A program made the translations under genes and the position numbers. Below, one piece after another: positions 17,762 to 26,722 of a DNA stretch of 64,000 nucleotides; within the stretch, counting starts at the first letter, position 1; every line of letters starts with the position of its first letter. This DNA is from JAFARE01 sp963777285. Lineage in GTDB: Bacteria > Chloroflexota > Dormibacteria > Aeolococcales > Aeolococcaceae. Where the stretch lies: positions 1,116,001 through 1,180,000 of the forward strand of contig CAVZPR010000002.1 of the NCBI GenBank assembly GCA_963777285.1. Reading direction: 5' to 3'. The notes below the pieces were generated by a model, which ran no database searches, had not been told where the DNA came from, and saw only the letters and a list, made by a program, of their open reading frames with translations.

Positions 17762-20581
17762 GACGCGCACCCGCGCGGGCGCGGCGGCGCCGATCACCTC
17801 GGCAGAGCCCGCACCGCCGAGGTCCACGACCGTCAGCTCACCGGCGGCGGCGGCGATCGCCACCTCGACCACCGCCGGATCGCACGTGGTGAGGACGACC
17901 TGATTGGTTTCCGCCAGCTGATGCAAGAACTCGAGCAGCAGTGACCGTCGCGCCGGGTCCGCACTCGTCACCGGCTCGTCGAGCAGCATCGGCATCGCTT
18001 CGCCGGAACCGCTGAGCACCTCCCCCAGGGCCACGCGCAGCAGCAGGGCCACCTGGTCGCGCGTGCCGTGCGACAGAAGCTCCAGCGGCAGCATGTCGGG
18101 GCGCTGCGTTCCCAGCAGCGACACGCCGAAATGCTCCGTGTCGACGTTCACTGCGGTGTACCGGCCGTCCGTCAGGATCGACAGGCGCCGGGCGACGCGC
18201 TCAGCCAGTTGCGGGGCGAGGTCGCGGTGCGTCATTCGAGAGGCGCGTTCCACCAGGTCGATCGCCATCTGCAGCGCCTGCAGCTGATGCATCGCCCGGT
18301 CGCGTGCCGCCTGGCACGCATCTCGTTCGTTTTCGAGGTTGGCCAGGTCCGGCGCCGTGTCCAGCAGCCCGGACAGCCGCGCCTGCAGCTCCCGGGCCAT
18401 GGCCGAGCGCGACGCATATGCCTGGCGGGCGTGGCGCGCCTCGTCCTCGAGCTCCTGAAGCCTCCCCTCGTCCACCGCGGCGGGCGCGCCCGGGCCCGCG
18501 CCCCGTGCCCTGAGCTGCTCCTCGAGGGCGTTGCGCTTCTGCTGCAAGGACGCAGCGCTGCCCAGGACCGCCTGGCGATGGCCGAGCGCTGCCAGGCCGC
18601 GCAGGGCCGCGTCGTGACGGCGTCGCATCTCCGCAGCCTGCCGCACCGCGGCCACCGCGGCCGCAGCCGTCGGCTGCGGGGGCATCGCTCCTGCGGACAC
18701 GATCTGAACGAGCCGGGCCTCCAGGCTCCTCACCTCGTCCCTGCAGCGCTCAGCCTCGGACTCCAGCGCCTCGTGCTCCAGCTCCCGGTTCGCGAGGCGC
18801 TCGTCCTCCGCCGCGAGCTCGTCGCGGCGGCTGCAGGCGTGCACCGCAGCAACCACGTCGGCCAGCGTCGCCTCGGCTGCGACCAGCAAGCCCTCGGTGG
18901 TGGCGGTGATTCGCGGTGCCTGGCCAAGCGCGCCGGCTGACGCCGCCAGCGCCTGGGCGCGCTGCAGCAGCCGCCCTGCGCTGCCATGCAGAAGGTCGGC
19001 TTGTGCCAGCTGCGCCGCCACCCTCGCCTCCTCGGCGATCAGCGCCGCGTGCAGCGCCTGGACCGACGGCATCCGCGCCGCGGCGATCGCCACGGAGGTC
19101 ACTCCCACCCCTGCCGCCTCTTCCAGCCGGGACAGCGTCCCGTACGCTTCCGCCGCACGGCGCCGCGAGCGGACCCACATCACCGCGCAACCGACGATCG
19201 CCAGCACGCAGAGCGCAAGCTCGGGCACCGCCAGCCGGGCGGCGTGGCGCGTCAGCAGGGCGACCGTGCCGAAGGCACCGCCGGCAGCGATCGCAGCGGC
19301 CGCGAGAAGCCAGCGACCCGGGCGCGGCCGTCGGCCCGCCGCGTCCGCCAGGTCTTGCAGGGCCGCCGCCCGCTGCGGCGGGATGGCGCCCAGTCCGGTC
19401 GAGGCGATCTCCCGCCTCAGCGCGGCCAGCCGGGCCTCGCTCGCACCCCGGGAGCCCGGCTCCGCAGCCGCTCGCCGGGCGGCGGCAAGCTCGCCCCGGA
19501 GTCGCTGCGCGGCGTCGCCCGTCCCCGCCGGCAGCTGCACCGGCGGGATCGCCTCGATCCCGGCAGCGATCTCAGCGCGCCGCCGCCGCACGAGCTCCAT
19601 GTCCTCGCGGCCGGCGCCCACGCGCGCCGTCGCTTCAGCGGCGTTCAGCACAGCGTGGGTCAGCTGCCCGCCAAGCGACACCGCCCGTTCCTCGAGCTCG
19701 ACTGGGAATCCGGCGGCCGCGGCCGTGATCTCGGCCTCCTGCGCGAGCGCGGCTGCCTCAGCCTCTCGCTCTGCAAGGAGCGCCTGCCGTCCCGCCACCA
19801 GAGCCAGGCTCGCCTGCAGCCAGGCGGTCTCCGCCGCCTCGGCGCGTCGCAGATCGATCACCGCTGCCGACTCCAGCTCGCGGAGGCGCTCCTCCTCGCC
19901 GGCGATGGCGGCGAAGCGCTCCCGGGCCGCCGCGAGCTCGCGGTCCAGCTGCCGCAGACGGGCTAGGGCAATGCCCAGCGGGCTGCCGCTGCGCCGCTCC
20001 GATCCCACCCGCTGGACCGCGTCGTGCAGCAGCGCCGTTGCCTGGGCGGCGGTGACGCCCCGGCGCGTGTCTGCCAGCCGCTCGATCGCCTCCTGGAGCC
20101 GGGGCGCGCGGGCAGCGGCGGCTTCGGGCGCGCCCAGGCGGAGCGCCTCGTCGCCCAGCCACCCGGTCGCGCAGAAGACCGCCTCGTCGACGCCGAGGTG
20201 GAACTCCCCAGGGCACACCGTGCGGCCGCGACGCAGCTCGTCCGTCAGGTCCGAGCCTCCCAGCTCGAGCACCTGCACCTGCTGGTCGCGGGTATCCAGG
20301 CGGCGGGCGGCGCGGATGCGGCGACCGTCGTCGAGCACGTAGGTCAACGCGAGCCCGTAAGCTCCCGGCGACCAGGGCGTCCAGCGCGCCCATTCGCTGC
20401 GCTCCACCGGCCGGCCCGGTCCCCCGGAGTCGATGCCGTACAGCGCGGCCCGAATCGCGCGATGCAGCGTCGATTTCCCGGATTCGTTGTCGCCCACGAC
20501 GACGGTGAGGCGGGGATGGAAGCTGACCGTGAGGTCGCTCAGGCAGCCGAAGCCGGTGACGTCGAGCCGCTCGAGCCTCAC
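17756..20581 (-). CDS. Membrane-anchored SMC/SbcC-like ATPase (YhaN type)
   Basis: 941 residues. Walker A GDNESGKST at 30-38 after the typical RecF/SbcC opening MRLERLDVTGFGCLSDLTVSF. Long Ala/Arg/Glu-rich coiled coils follow. Two hydrophobic helices at about 424-443 and 451-471 (WLLAAAAIAAGGAFGTVALL; ALCVLAIVGCAVMWV) break the coil. The C-terminal half has the ABC signature region LSHGTRDQVALLLRVALGE and Walker B PMLLDEPVTSADPARRS. The membrane hairpin distinguishes it from SbcC and matches Bacillus YhaN. Downstream partner of the metallophosphoesterase, with an ATGA overlap. Probable role: DNA-end or single-strand processing, inferred from the family. Confidence 0.82.
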   Translation of the reverse strand: MRLERLDVTGFGCLSDLTVSFHPRLTVVVGDNESGKSTLHRAIRAALYGIDSGGPGRPVERSEWARWTPWSPGAYGLALTYVLDDGRRIRAARRLDTRDQQVQVLELGGSDLTDELRRGRTVCPGEFHLGVDEAVFCATGWLGDEALRLGAPEAAAARAPRLQEAIERLADTRRGVTAAQATALLHDAVQRVGSERRSGSPLGIALARLRQLDRELAAARERFAAIAGEEERLRELESAAVIDLRRAEAAETAWLQASLALVAGRQALLAEREAEAAALAQEAEITAAAAGFPVELEERAVSLGGQLTHAVLNAAEATARVGAGREDMELVRRRRAEIAAGIEAIPPVQLPAGTGDAAQRLRGELAAARRAAAEPGSRGASEARLAALRREIASTGLGAIPPQRAAALQDLADAAGRRPRPGRWLLAAAAIAAGGAFGTVALLTRHAARLAVPELALCVLAIVGCAVMWVRSRRRAAEAYGTLSRLEEAAGVGVTSVAIAAARMPSVQALHAALIAEEARVAAQLAQADLLHGSAGRLLQRAQALAASAGALGQAPRITATTEGLLVAAEATLADVVAAVHACSRRDELAAEDERLANRELEHEALESEAERCRDEVRSLEARLVQIVSAGAMPPQPTAAAAVAAVRQAAEMRRRHDAALRGLAALGHRQAVLGSAASLQQKRNALEEQLRARGAGPGAPAAVDEGRLQELEDEARHARQAYASRSAMARELQARLSGLLDTAPDLANLENERDACQAARDRAMHQLQALQMAIDLVERASRMTHRDLAPQLAERVARRLSILTDGRYTAVNVDTEHFGVSLLGTQRPDMLPLELLSHGTRDQVALLLRVALGEVLSGSGEAMPMLLDEPVTSADPARRSLLLEFLHQLAETNQVVLTTCDPAVVEVAIAAAAGELTVVDLGGAGSAEVIGAAAPARVRVL

Positions 20582-21729
20582 CGCAACCCGACCTCGACGC
20601 CCGACAGCGCCATGAGTCCGTAGCGCAGAGCGTCCGCGGCTCGCGCCGCGTCCGAGGGGTCGCCGGCGGCGTCGATCGCGTCTTGGGCCGCACGGACGAA
20701 GGCCCCCCTGGCCGACTGCTCAGCCGCGATCGCAGCGAGGTCAAGCGCCGGCACCGTTGCGTCCCGCACACGCAGGTGCGCCGCGCCGCAGCGGTCCCGG
20801 GCGGCGCTCTCCAGGCTCAGGACGTCGAGCGGCACTGAGCTGTCGACGGGGCCGTCGAGATCCACGCGCACCATCGCCCGCTCGGGGTCGACGTCACGAA
20901 GGGCCGCCCGTGCCGCATACACCACGGCGTCGAGCACGTCTGCACCCGACCCCGCGCCCTCCAGCTGGCATGCGGCCGAGACCATCCACCACCGGTTGAG
21001 CGACAGCGGCGAGAACGTGAGCGTGCCTGCGGCTCCAACCTCGACCAGAACAGGTCCGCGGGCGCCGGCCTCGTCGAACCCCAGGGGCTCGGGGCTCCCC
21101 GGATACACGAGGCCTGCGTCCGCATCGACGCGACGGCGATGAAAGTGCCCGCAGAGCGCTGCGTCGAAGCCGGCGCTGCGGATCTCGGCGGCGTGGAACG
21201 GTCCGTGAGCCGGTTTGCCGTCGGGCAGGCTGCCCAGCTCGCTGCCGTGGAAAAGCGCCACGTGCGTCCGGCTGTCCGCCGGCGCTGACGCGCCGGCGAG
21301 TGGGTTTCCTCGCCAGGCGGGTTCACGATGCGCCAGCCCCCAGATGACCAGTCCCTCGGCCATCTCGAACGGCTCGAGGTGCGGCTCCGCGAACACGTGC
21401 ACGTTCTCCGGCCACGGCGCCCTGCGGTACAGCGAGCCGGGGAGCAGAGCGTCGTGGTTCCCCGGCGCCAGCAACACCGTCATCGGCTGCCACGACTGGA
21501 ACGTCGCCACCAGGAACCGCTCGGTGTCGATGCCGGCGCGCTCGTGCTCGTACAGATCGCCGGCGATGGTCACGGCATCGCACCCATGCTGCCGTGCGGC
21601 ATCGCCGGCGGCTCGGAGAGCATCGCGCAGGCCCTGGCGGCGGCGGCGTGCCAGATCTCCCTGGCAGCCCAGGCCGGCGAAGGACCTGTCCAGGTGCACG
21701 TCGGCGAGGTGGAGCAGTCGGTGCGTCAT
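20578..21729 (-). CDS. SbcD/YhaO-like metallophosphoesterase
   Basis: 383 residues. Calcineurin-like phosphoesterase motifs in order: LHLADVHLD, TIAGDLYE, LAPGNHD, VALFHGS and CGHFHRR, which supply the two-metal site. This is the SbcD/Mre11-type nuclease subunit that pairs with an SMC-like ATPase; the ATPase follows with a 4-base overlap. The C-terminal 150 residues are a capping domain. A TAGGCT box near 21777 could be the -10. YhaO is the closest named analogue because the partner has the YhaN-type membrane hairpin. Confidence 0.83.
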   Translation of the reverse strand: MTHRLLHLADVHLDRSFAGLGCQGDLARRRRQGLRDALRAAGDAARQHGCDAVTIAGDLYEHERAGIDTERFLVATFQSWQPMTVLLAPGNHDALLPGSLYRRAPWPENVHVFAEPHLEPFEMAEGLVIWGLAHREPAWRGNPLAGASAPADSRTHVALFHGSELGSLPDGKPAHGPFHAAEIRSAGFDAALCGHFHRRRVDADAGLVYPGSPEPLGFDEAGARGPVLVEVGAAGTLTFSPLSLNRWWMVSAACQLEGAGSGADVLDAVVYAARAALRDVDPERAMVRVDLDGPVDSSVPLDVLSLESAARDRCGAAHLRVRDATVPALDLAAIAAEQSARGAFVRAAQDAIDAAGDPSDAARAADALRYGLMALSGVEVGLR

Positions 21730-21881
21730 GTGCGAGGGCGGCTCCGCAGCGTTCGAGGCGAACGTCAGTTCGCCAGCCTAGCAGGAAGGCTCCGGGTTTG
21801 CGATAATTCGGCGGGCTTGGGTGCGCTCGCTGCGCTTGATGCGTTCTGGCGCGATAGGGGAGGGGATCCCCGGGGGACACT

Positions 21882-23507
21882 TTGCAGACACGAGCGGGTC
21901 ATCCCCGCCGCTATGGCGCCGCGGCCGGCGCCATCGTGGTCATGGCGGCGCTGGCTCGCGTCCTCACGCTTCCGCTCCCGGCCGGCACTCGGGCCGTCGA
22001 GGCGGTGTTGTGCCTCGCCGTGGCTGCTTTCGTCGTCGCCGGTCTCCGGGCCCATCGAGTGCGCGGGAGCGGCGGAGTTGTCCTGCTGGTCCTCTACGCG
22101 CTGGCGCCGGCGCTGCTGGCGAGCCTGGCGCTTCGGCTGGCTGCCGCGGTCATGCCGGACTACCCCATGTTCGCCGTGCTGGTCTACGCGGCGATCCTGG
22201 TCAGCATCGACGTCACCGCGTCGCGGCCGGCGGTCCTGGCGGCCGGCGCCGTGGTCGTCGCCGTCTTCGCCCAGCTATGGGTGTCGACCGTCGCTCTCGA
22301 TTCGGCGGAGGTCGGTTCGCTGCTCGTCGCCGCTGCGCTGCTCCTTGGTGTGCTCGTCGTCGCCGTGGCCCACGGCGAGCGCCTGCGCCGCCGGCTGGGG
22401 GTCGAGGCCGTTCGCGGTCAGGTGTACGCGGCCGTGGCGCGGCACCTGGGTACTGAGCGCGACGTCGCGTCGGTGGTGACGGCCGTGCTTCGGGCCTGCG
22501 CCGAGATGTTTCCGGAGACGACGTTCGGTGCCGTGATGCTGCTCGACGACGCCGACGGGCTCCTCAAGAGCCCCGCGCCGCTGCTCGGCCCCGACGGGGT
22601 TGGCGGGGATCCCGCCGCACCGGCGCTCGAGCTGCAGCCCGGCGAGGGACTCGCGGGGCAGGTCGTCGCCGCCGGGCGGGCCCAGGTGTGGTCCACGGCG
22701 CTCGAGGTTTCCACCACGGAGGCTACGCTGCGTGAGGCGAACCGCGACCGCCGCCGCGGCGCAGGCCATGGCTTCGCCCGATGCGCCGTCGGAGCCCCGC
22801 TGGAGTCGCCTGGGGCTGAGGTGTTCGGCTGCATCCTGCTCAGCTCGGATCGACGCGAGGGGGTCTGGTCGAGCGCCGACCTGCCGGTGGTGGAGGCGGT
22901 CGCCGCGGAGGCGTCGCGGGCCGTGGAGCGGGCGCGCCGCCACGAGGCGGACGTCGACCAGGCGCTGCTGGACAGCGTCACCGGTCTCGTCAGCCACCGC
23001 CGGCTGCTTGCGGTGGTGGACAAGGAGGTGGCGCGCGCCGACCGCGCCGGCTCGACCGTGGCGATCATCTTCTCGGACCTCGACGATTTCAAGGAGATCA
23101 ACGACGCGTGGGGCCACGACGCAGGCAACCGCGTGCTGGTGATGTTCGCGGACGTGCTCCGCGCCGCCCTGCGTCGCGAGGACACGGCCGCTCGCTACGG
23201 CGGCGACGAGTTCGTGTGCGTGCTGCCCGGCGCCGACCGGGAGCAGGCCGAGGCGGTCGCGGAACGCATCCGGCAGCACTTCGCCGACGCCGCCGGCGAC
23301 GACCCAGTGGTGGGGACGTCCAGGGCCTCGGTGTCGCACGGCATCGCCGTGTACCCGGTCGACGCCGGCAGCGCCGCCAGCGCGATCACCGCTGCCGACA
23401 AGGAGTTGATCGCGGCCAAGCAGCTGCGGGCGCGCTCGCTCACAGGACGGCGGGCGAGGCCGCGGACCCGTCAGCCTCGAGCCTCGAAACCGCTTGACGC
23501 GCCCTGA
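21882..23507 (+). CDS. Membrane GAF-GGDEF diguanylate cyclase
   Basis: 541 residues from a TTG preceded by GGGGGAC. About six hydrophobic helices occupy residues 10-165, followed by a GAF domain (about 180-345, with VVTAVLRACAEMFPE and the LQPGEGLAGQVVAAGRAQVW segment). The C-terminal GGDEF domain has the intact active site RYGGDEFVCVLPGA and the metal/substrate region FSDLDDFKEINDAWGHDAG. No RxxD-type inhibitory site is obvious upstream. It should make cyclic di-GMP in response to a signal sensed by the membrane or GAF part. A TGCGATAAT extended -10 is visible at about 21797-21805. Confidence 0.87.
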   Translation: MQTRAGHPRRYGAAAGAIVVMAALARVLTLPLPAGTRAVEAVLCLAVAAFVVAGLRAHRVRGSGGVVLLVLYALAPALLASLALRLAAAVMPDYPMFAVLVYAAILVSIDVTASRPAVLAAGAVVVAVFAQLWVSTVALDSAEVGSLLVAAALLLGVLVVAVAHGERLRRRLGVEAVRGQVYAAVARHLGTERDVASVVTAVLRACAEMFPETTFGAVMLLDDADGLLKSPAPLLGPDGVGGDPAAPALELQPGEGLAGQVVAAGRAQVWSTALEVSTTEATLREANRDRRRGAGHGFARCAVGAPLESPGAEVFGCILLSSDRREGVWSSADLPVVEAVAAEASRAVERARRHEADVDQALLDSVTGLVSHRRLLAVVDKEVARADRAGSTVAIIFSDLDDFKEINDAWGHDAGNRVLVMFADVLRAALRREDTAARYGGDEFVCVLPGADREQAEAVAERIRQHFADAAGDDPVVGTSRASVSHGIAVYPVDAGSAASAITAADKELIAAKQLRARSLTGRRARPRTRQPRASKPLDAP

Positions 23508-23536
23508 GAACTCTTTTTTACAATCGAATCATTCGA
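23494..23536 (+). promoter_or_regulatory. Promoter and palindromic operator of the marR-MFS operon
   Basis: TTGACG (23494-23499), 19-nt spacer, TACAAT (23519-23524). A perfect palindrome TCGAAT-C-ATTCGA (23524-23536) begins at the last base of the -10 and covers the expected start site. Its position and symmetry suit an autoregulatory site for the MarR protein encoded immediately downstream. The long spacer suggests a weak or regulated promoter. Confidence 0.6.
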
Positions 23537-23560
23537 CCAACGAAGATACGTGGAGGAAAC

Positions 23561-24064
23561 GTGCCCGCACGCATCGCAGGAGTCACCGCTCGGCGCGAGG
23601 ATCTGGCCGACCGGTTCATCGCGATGGTGCCGGCGTTGAAGCAGCGATTCCAGGCGAGCCTCCCGGCCGACCTCAGCGACGAGCTGTGCAACGTGACTCC
23701 GCACCAGATGGAGGCGCTGCACTACCTGCATCGCCCGCGGCGCGGGCCCGCCGCCGGCGGGGGCATCACCATGCACGAGCTGGCTCGGCTGCAGCACTGC
23801 GGGTTGAGCAGCGCGACGGCGCTCGCGGACCGGCTCATCAAGCAGGGTCTCGCCGAGCGTCTCTCCGACGAGGCCGACAGGCGCGTGGTCCGCATCGCCC
23901 CAACCGCGCGGGGCGCCGCCCTCACCGCCCGCTTCGCCCAGGTGCGCCGTCAGGTTGCGCTCGAGGCTCTGGAAGCGCTGACCGATGCGGAGATCGAGAC
24001 GCTCACGGGCCTGCTTCACAAGGTCGCGCACGGCGGCGCCGCGGGCGAGGAGGCAATCGCGTGA
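23561..24064 (+). CDS. MarR-family transcriptional regulator
   Basis: 167 residues from a GTG preceded by GGAGGA. Winged-helix core: ITMHELARLQHCGLSSATALADRLIKQGL then the wing RLSDEADRRVVRIAPTARGAAL. Such regulators usually repress a linked efflux gene and release on binding small aromatic compounds. The MFS exporter follows with a GTGA overlap, and a palindrome covers the promoter, so autoregulated control of efflux is the natural reading. Confidence 0.9.
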   Translation: MPARIAGVTARREDLADRFIAMVPALKQRFQASLPADLSDELCNVTPHQMEALHYLHRPRRGPAAGGGITMHELARLQHCGLSSATALADRLIKQGLAERLSDEADRRVVRIAPTARGAALTARFAQVRRQVALEALEALTDAEIETLTGLLHKVAHGGAAGEEAIA

Positions 24065-25893
24065 CCGAGCTGCTGACGCGCGAGGACGTCGGCGCCGTCT
24101 TGCCGGCCGACGACGAGGTCTCGATCGCACCGCCGCGGGTCGGACGCTTCGACTACAAGTGGGTCGCGCTGGGGGTGGTGCTGTGCGGCACCATCATGAC
24201 GATTCTTGACGCGACCATCGTCAACATCGCCATCCCCACGCTGCAGACCGATCTGCATGCCACGTCATACAGCGACATCGCCTGGGTCGTGACCGGATAC
24301 ATGCTCGCGCAGGGCGCAGTCATACCGATGACGGGCTGGGCGACCGACCGTTTTGGCACGAAACGTCTCTATCTCCTGACGATCACGCTGTTCACGCTGG
24401 CGTCGATGGCGTGCGGATTGGCGCAGAACCTGGGCGAGCTCATCCTGTTCCGTGTGCTGCAGGGCATCGGCGGCGGAATGCTCATGCCGATCGGTATGAC
24501 GATCATCCTCAAGGCGGTGGGGCCGCAGAACATGGGCAAGGTGATGGGCATCTTCGGCGTCCCCATGCTCCTGGCGCCTGCGCTCGGCCCTGTGCTGGGC
24601 GGCTGGTTCGTGCAGGACTTCACATGGCGGCTGATCTTCTACGTCAACGTTCCCATCGGGATCCTGGCCTTCTTCGCGGCGTCGCGCTTCCTCGTGGAGA
24701 CGCACAGGACGCACGGCCTGCGCCTGGACGCCTTCGGGCTGCTCACGGCGACGCCCGCGGTGGTCGCCGTCATGTACGCCGTCGACCAGAGCACCTCGAA
24801 GGGCTGGTCCTCGGCGATCGTCATCAGCCTCCTCGTCACCGCTGCGATCCTCTTCACCGCGTTCGTGGCCAGCCAGCTCGGCCGTCACCGCGCCGCGACC
24901 TGGCTCATGCTGCCGCTCTTCGTGGCAGGCGTGATCATGGGCGTACGCGCGGGTGCTGTCGACGGATGGACGAGTCTCACAGCGCTCGTCATGTTCGCCA
25001 CGGCGCTCATCGCGCTCATCAACGTCCCCATGGGGATGCGCGCCTCGGTGGAACCGCTGCTGCATCTGCGCCTCTTCCGCGACGGCACGTTCTCCTGGGC
25101 GATGGTGCTGAGCTTCATCATCGTCACGGCATTGTTCGGCGGCATGCTGCTGCTCCCGCTCTACCTGCAGGAGATACACGGCTACAACGCGCTACAGACC
25201 GGTTTGCTGCTGCTGCCGCAGGCGGTGACGGCGGCGATCGCGATGCCCGTGGGCGGCGCGCTCAGCGACCGCATCGGGCCGCGTCCCGTGGTGATCGCCG
25301 GCATCGTCCTGTTGGCCGCGGGCGGCGTGGTGCTGGCGCAGATCCACACGGATTCGTCGATCTGGTTGGTGGTAAGCGCGCTGCTCCTGCGCGGCTTCGC
25401 CATGGGCTTCTGCATGATGCCGAGCATGGCCGCGGCCATGGCGCGCGTGCCACCGCAGTTCACGTCGCGCGCGTCCAGCATCACCAACAGCCTGCAGCGC
25501 GTGGGTTCGTCGATCGGCATCGCCGTGCTGGTGACGATCCTCGTGGCGCAGGTGAGCACTGCTGCCAAGCAGACGCAGTGCGCTCCGTCGCCAGAGGTGG
25601 TCACGGCCGCGTCCAGTGTGTTCCATCGCGACGTCACCGCTCCGCAGCTGTGCACGCTGCTGCGGTCGGAGGTCTCGGGCTCGCAGCTTCAGGGTGGAAC
25701 GGGCTCGGCTCCACGCAGCACGGGCAATGCCACGCTCGACTCCTTCGTGCACGGCTACGCGGGAGGCGTGCTCAGCGACTCCTTCGACCGCACCTTCGCG
25801 TTCGTCGCCATGCTCACAATCGTCGGCGTCATCCCCGCGCTCTTCCTGCGCAAACCCGAGCGCCGCCCCGGCCGCATGCGCGCGGCCGCCTGA
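24061..25893 (+). CDS. MFS drug exporter, DHA2 (14-helix) family
   Basis: 610 residues from the GTG at 24061 overlapping the marR stop. Motifs of the EmrB/QacA group: DATIVNIAIPTLQTDL at the end of helix 1, WVVTGYMLAQGAVIPMTGWATDRFGTKR (motif A), RVLQGIGGGMLMP, and GPVLGGWFVQDFTWRLIFYVNVPIG (motif C and after). About 14 hydrophobic segments, with a periplasmic loop near residues 500-560 that holds two Cys. Proton-driven export of drugs or toxic organics is expected; substrate unknown. Confidence 0.92.
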   Translation: MTELLTREDVGAVLPADDEVSIAPPRVGRFDYKWVALGVVLCGTIMTILDATIVNIAIPTLQTDLHATSYSDIAWVVTGYMLAQGAVIPMTGWATDRFGTKRLYLLTITLFTLASMACGLAQNLGELILFRVLQGIGGGMLMPIGMTIILKAVGPQNMGKVMGIFGVPMLLAPALGPVLGGWFVQDFTWRLIFYVNVPIGILAFFAASRFLVETHRTHGLRLDAFGLLTATPAVVAVMYAVDQSTSKGWSSAIVISLLVTAAILFTAFVASQLGRHRAATWLMLPLFVAGVIMGVRAGAVDGWTSLTALVMFATALIALINVPMGMRASVEPLLHLRLFRDGTFSWAMVLSFIIVTALFGGMLLLPLYLQEIHGYNALQTGLLLLPQAVTAAIAMPVGGALSDRIGPRPVVIAGIVLLAAGGVVLAQIHTDSSIWLVVSALLLRGFAMGFCMMPSMAAAMARVPPQFTSRASSITNSLQRVGSSIGIAVLVTILVAQVSTAAKQTQCAPSPEVVTAASSVFHRDVTAPQLCTLLRSEVSGSQLQGGTGSAPRSTGNATLDSFVHGYAGGVLSDSFDRTFAFVAMLTIVGVIPALFLRKPERRPGRMRAAA

Positions 25894-25903
25894 CGAGCTC
25901 GCC

Positions 25904-26722
25904 TCAGCCGCCTGCCTCGCGGTAGCGGCGGGCGCGCTCTCGCAGCAGCTGTTCCCTCGGCGCGCGCTCCAGCTCGTCGAGGTGCCGCAGCAGCGCACCA
26001 CGGATGGCGGCGATGACCACAGCAGGATGCGCGTGCGCACCCGGGTCGGGTTCGGGGATCAGCTCGTCGACCAGCCCGACGTCCTGCGCGGTGGCGACCC
26101 CCGGGCGCAACGCGGCGGCGGCACGCGCACGCTGCCCCGCGTCGCGGTACAGGATCGCCGCGCACGTCTCCGGCGGGGCCACGGTGTAGACGGCGTTCTC
26201 CAGGGCGAGGACGCGGTCCGCGACCGCCAGCGCGAGCGCCCCGCCCGACCCGCCTTCGCTGAGCACCACGCTCAGCGTCGGCACGCGAAGCCCGAGCATG
26301 CAGAGCAGCGATCCGGCGATCGCCCACGCCTGCCCGCGCTCCTCGGCGCCGATCCCCGCGTGCGCGGCGGGCGTGTCGACCAGGCAGATCACCGGAAGCT
26401 CGAACTTCTCCGCCTGCCGCATCAGCCGCTGCGCCTTGCGATACCCCTCGGGATGCGGCATCCCGAAGTTGTGCACCGCGCGCGTCATGGGGTCGGTTCC
26501 CTTCTCCTGGCCGATGACCATGACGCTGCGGCCGGCCAGACGCGCCGGTCCGCCGACCACCGCGCGGTCGTCCCCGAACAGCCGGTCGCCGCGGAGCTCC
26601 GTCCATTCGTCGAAGGCTCCCGCGATCACCTGCAGCGCACGAGGCCGCTCGGGGTGGCGCGCCCGCTCCACAGCCGCGAATGCCGCCTGCTCGCGCTCGA
26701 AGGTCTCGGTGGTCGCGGTCAT
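25904..26722 (-). CDS. accA: Acetyl-CoA carboxylase carboxyltransferase subunit alpha
   Basis: 272 residues. Carboxyltransferase half that binds acetyl-CoA and accepts the carboxyl group from biotin. Features: GDRLFGDDRAVVGGPARL, QEKGTDPMTRAVHNFGMPHPEGYRKA, CLVDTPAAHAGIGAEERGQAWAIA, and LSEGGSGGALALAVADRVLALENAVYTVAPPE. Shorter at the N-terminus than E. coli AccA but within the family range. ATG overlaps the accD stop by ATGA. The biotin carrier and carboxylase subunits are not in this window. Confidence 0.93.
   Translation of the reverse strand: MTATTETFEREQAAFAAVERARHPERPRALQVIAGAFDEWTELRGDRLFGDDRAVVGGPARLAGRSVMVIGQEKGTDPMTRAVHNFGMPHPEGYRKAQRLMRQAEKFELPVICLVDTPAAHAGIGAEERGQAWAIAGSLLCMLGLRVPTLSVVLSEGGSGGALALAVADRVLALENAVYTVAPPETCAAILYRDAGQRARAAAALRPGVATAQDVGLVDELIPEPDPGAHAHPAVVIAAIRGALLRHLDELERAPREQLLRERARRYREAGG

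Noticed and set aside
22275..23339. Long minus-strand open frame opposite the GGDEF gene
   Set aside because: It is an antisense shadow of a clear GAF-GGDEF protein with typical high-GC frame openness.
24265..25179. Long His/Arg-rich minus-strand frame opposite the MFS gene
   Set aside because: Low-complexity translation (repeated H, R, E, D) with no family features; antisense shadow.
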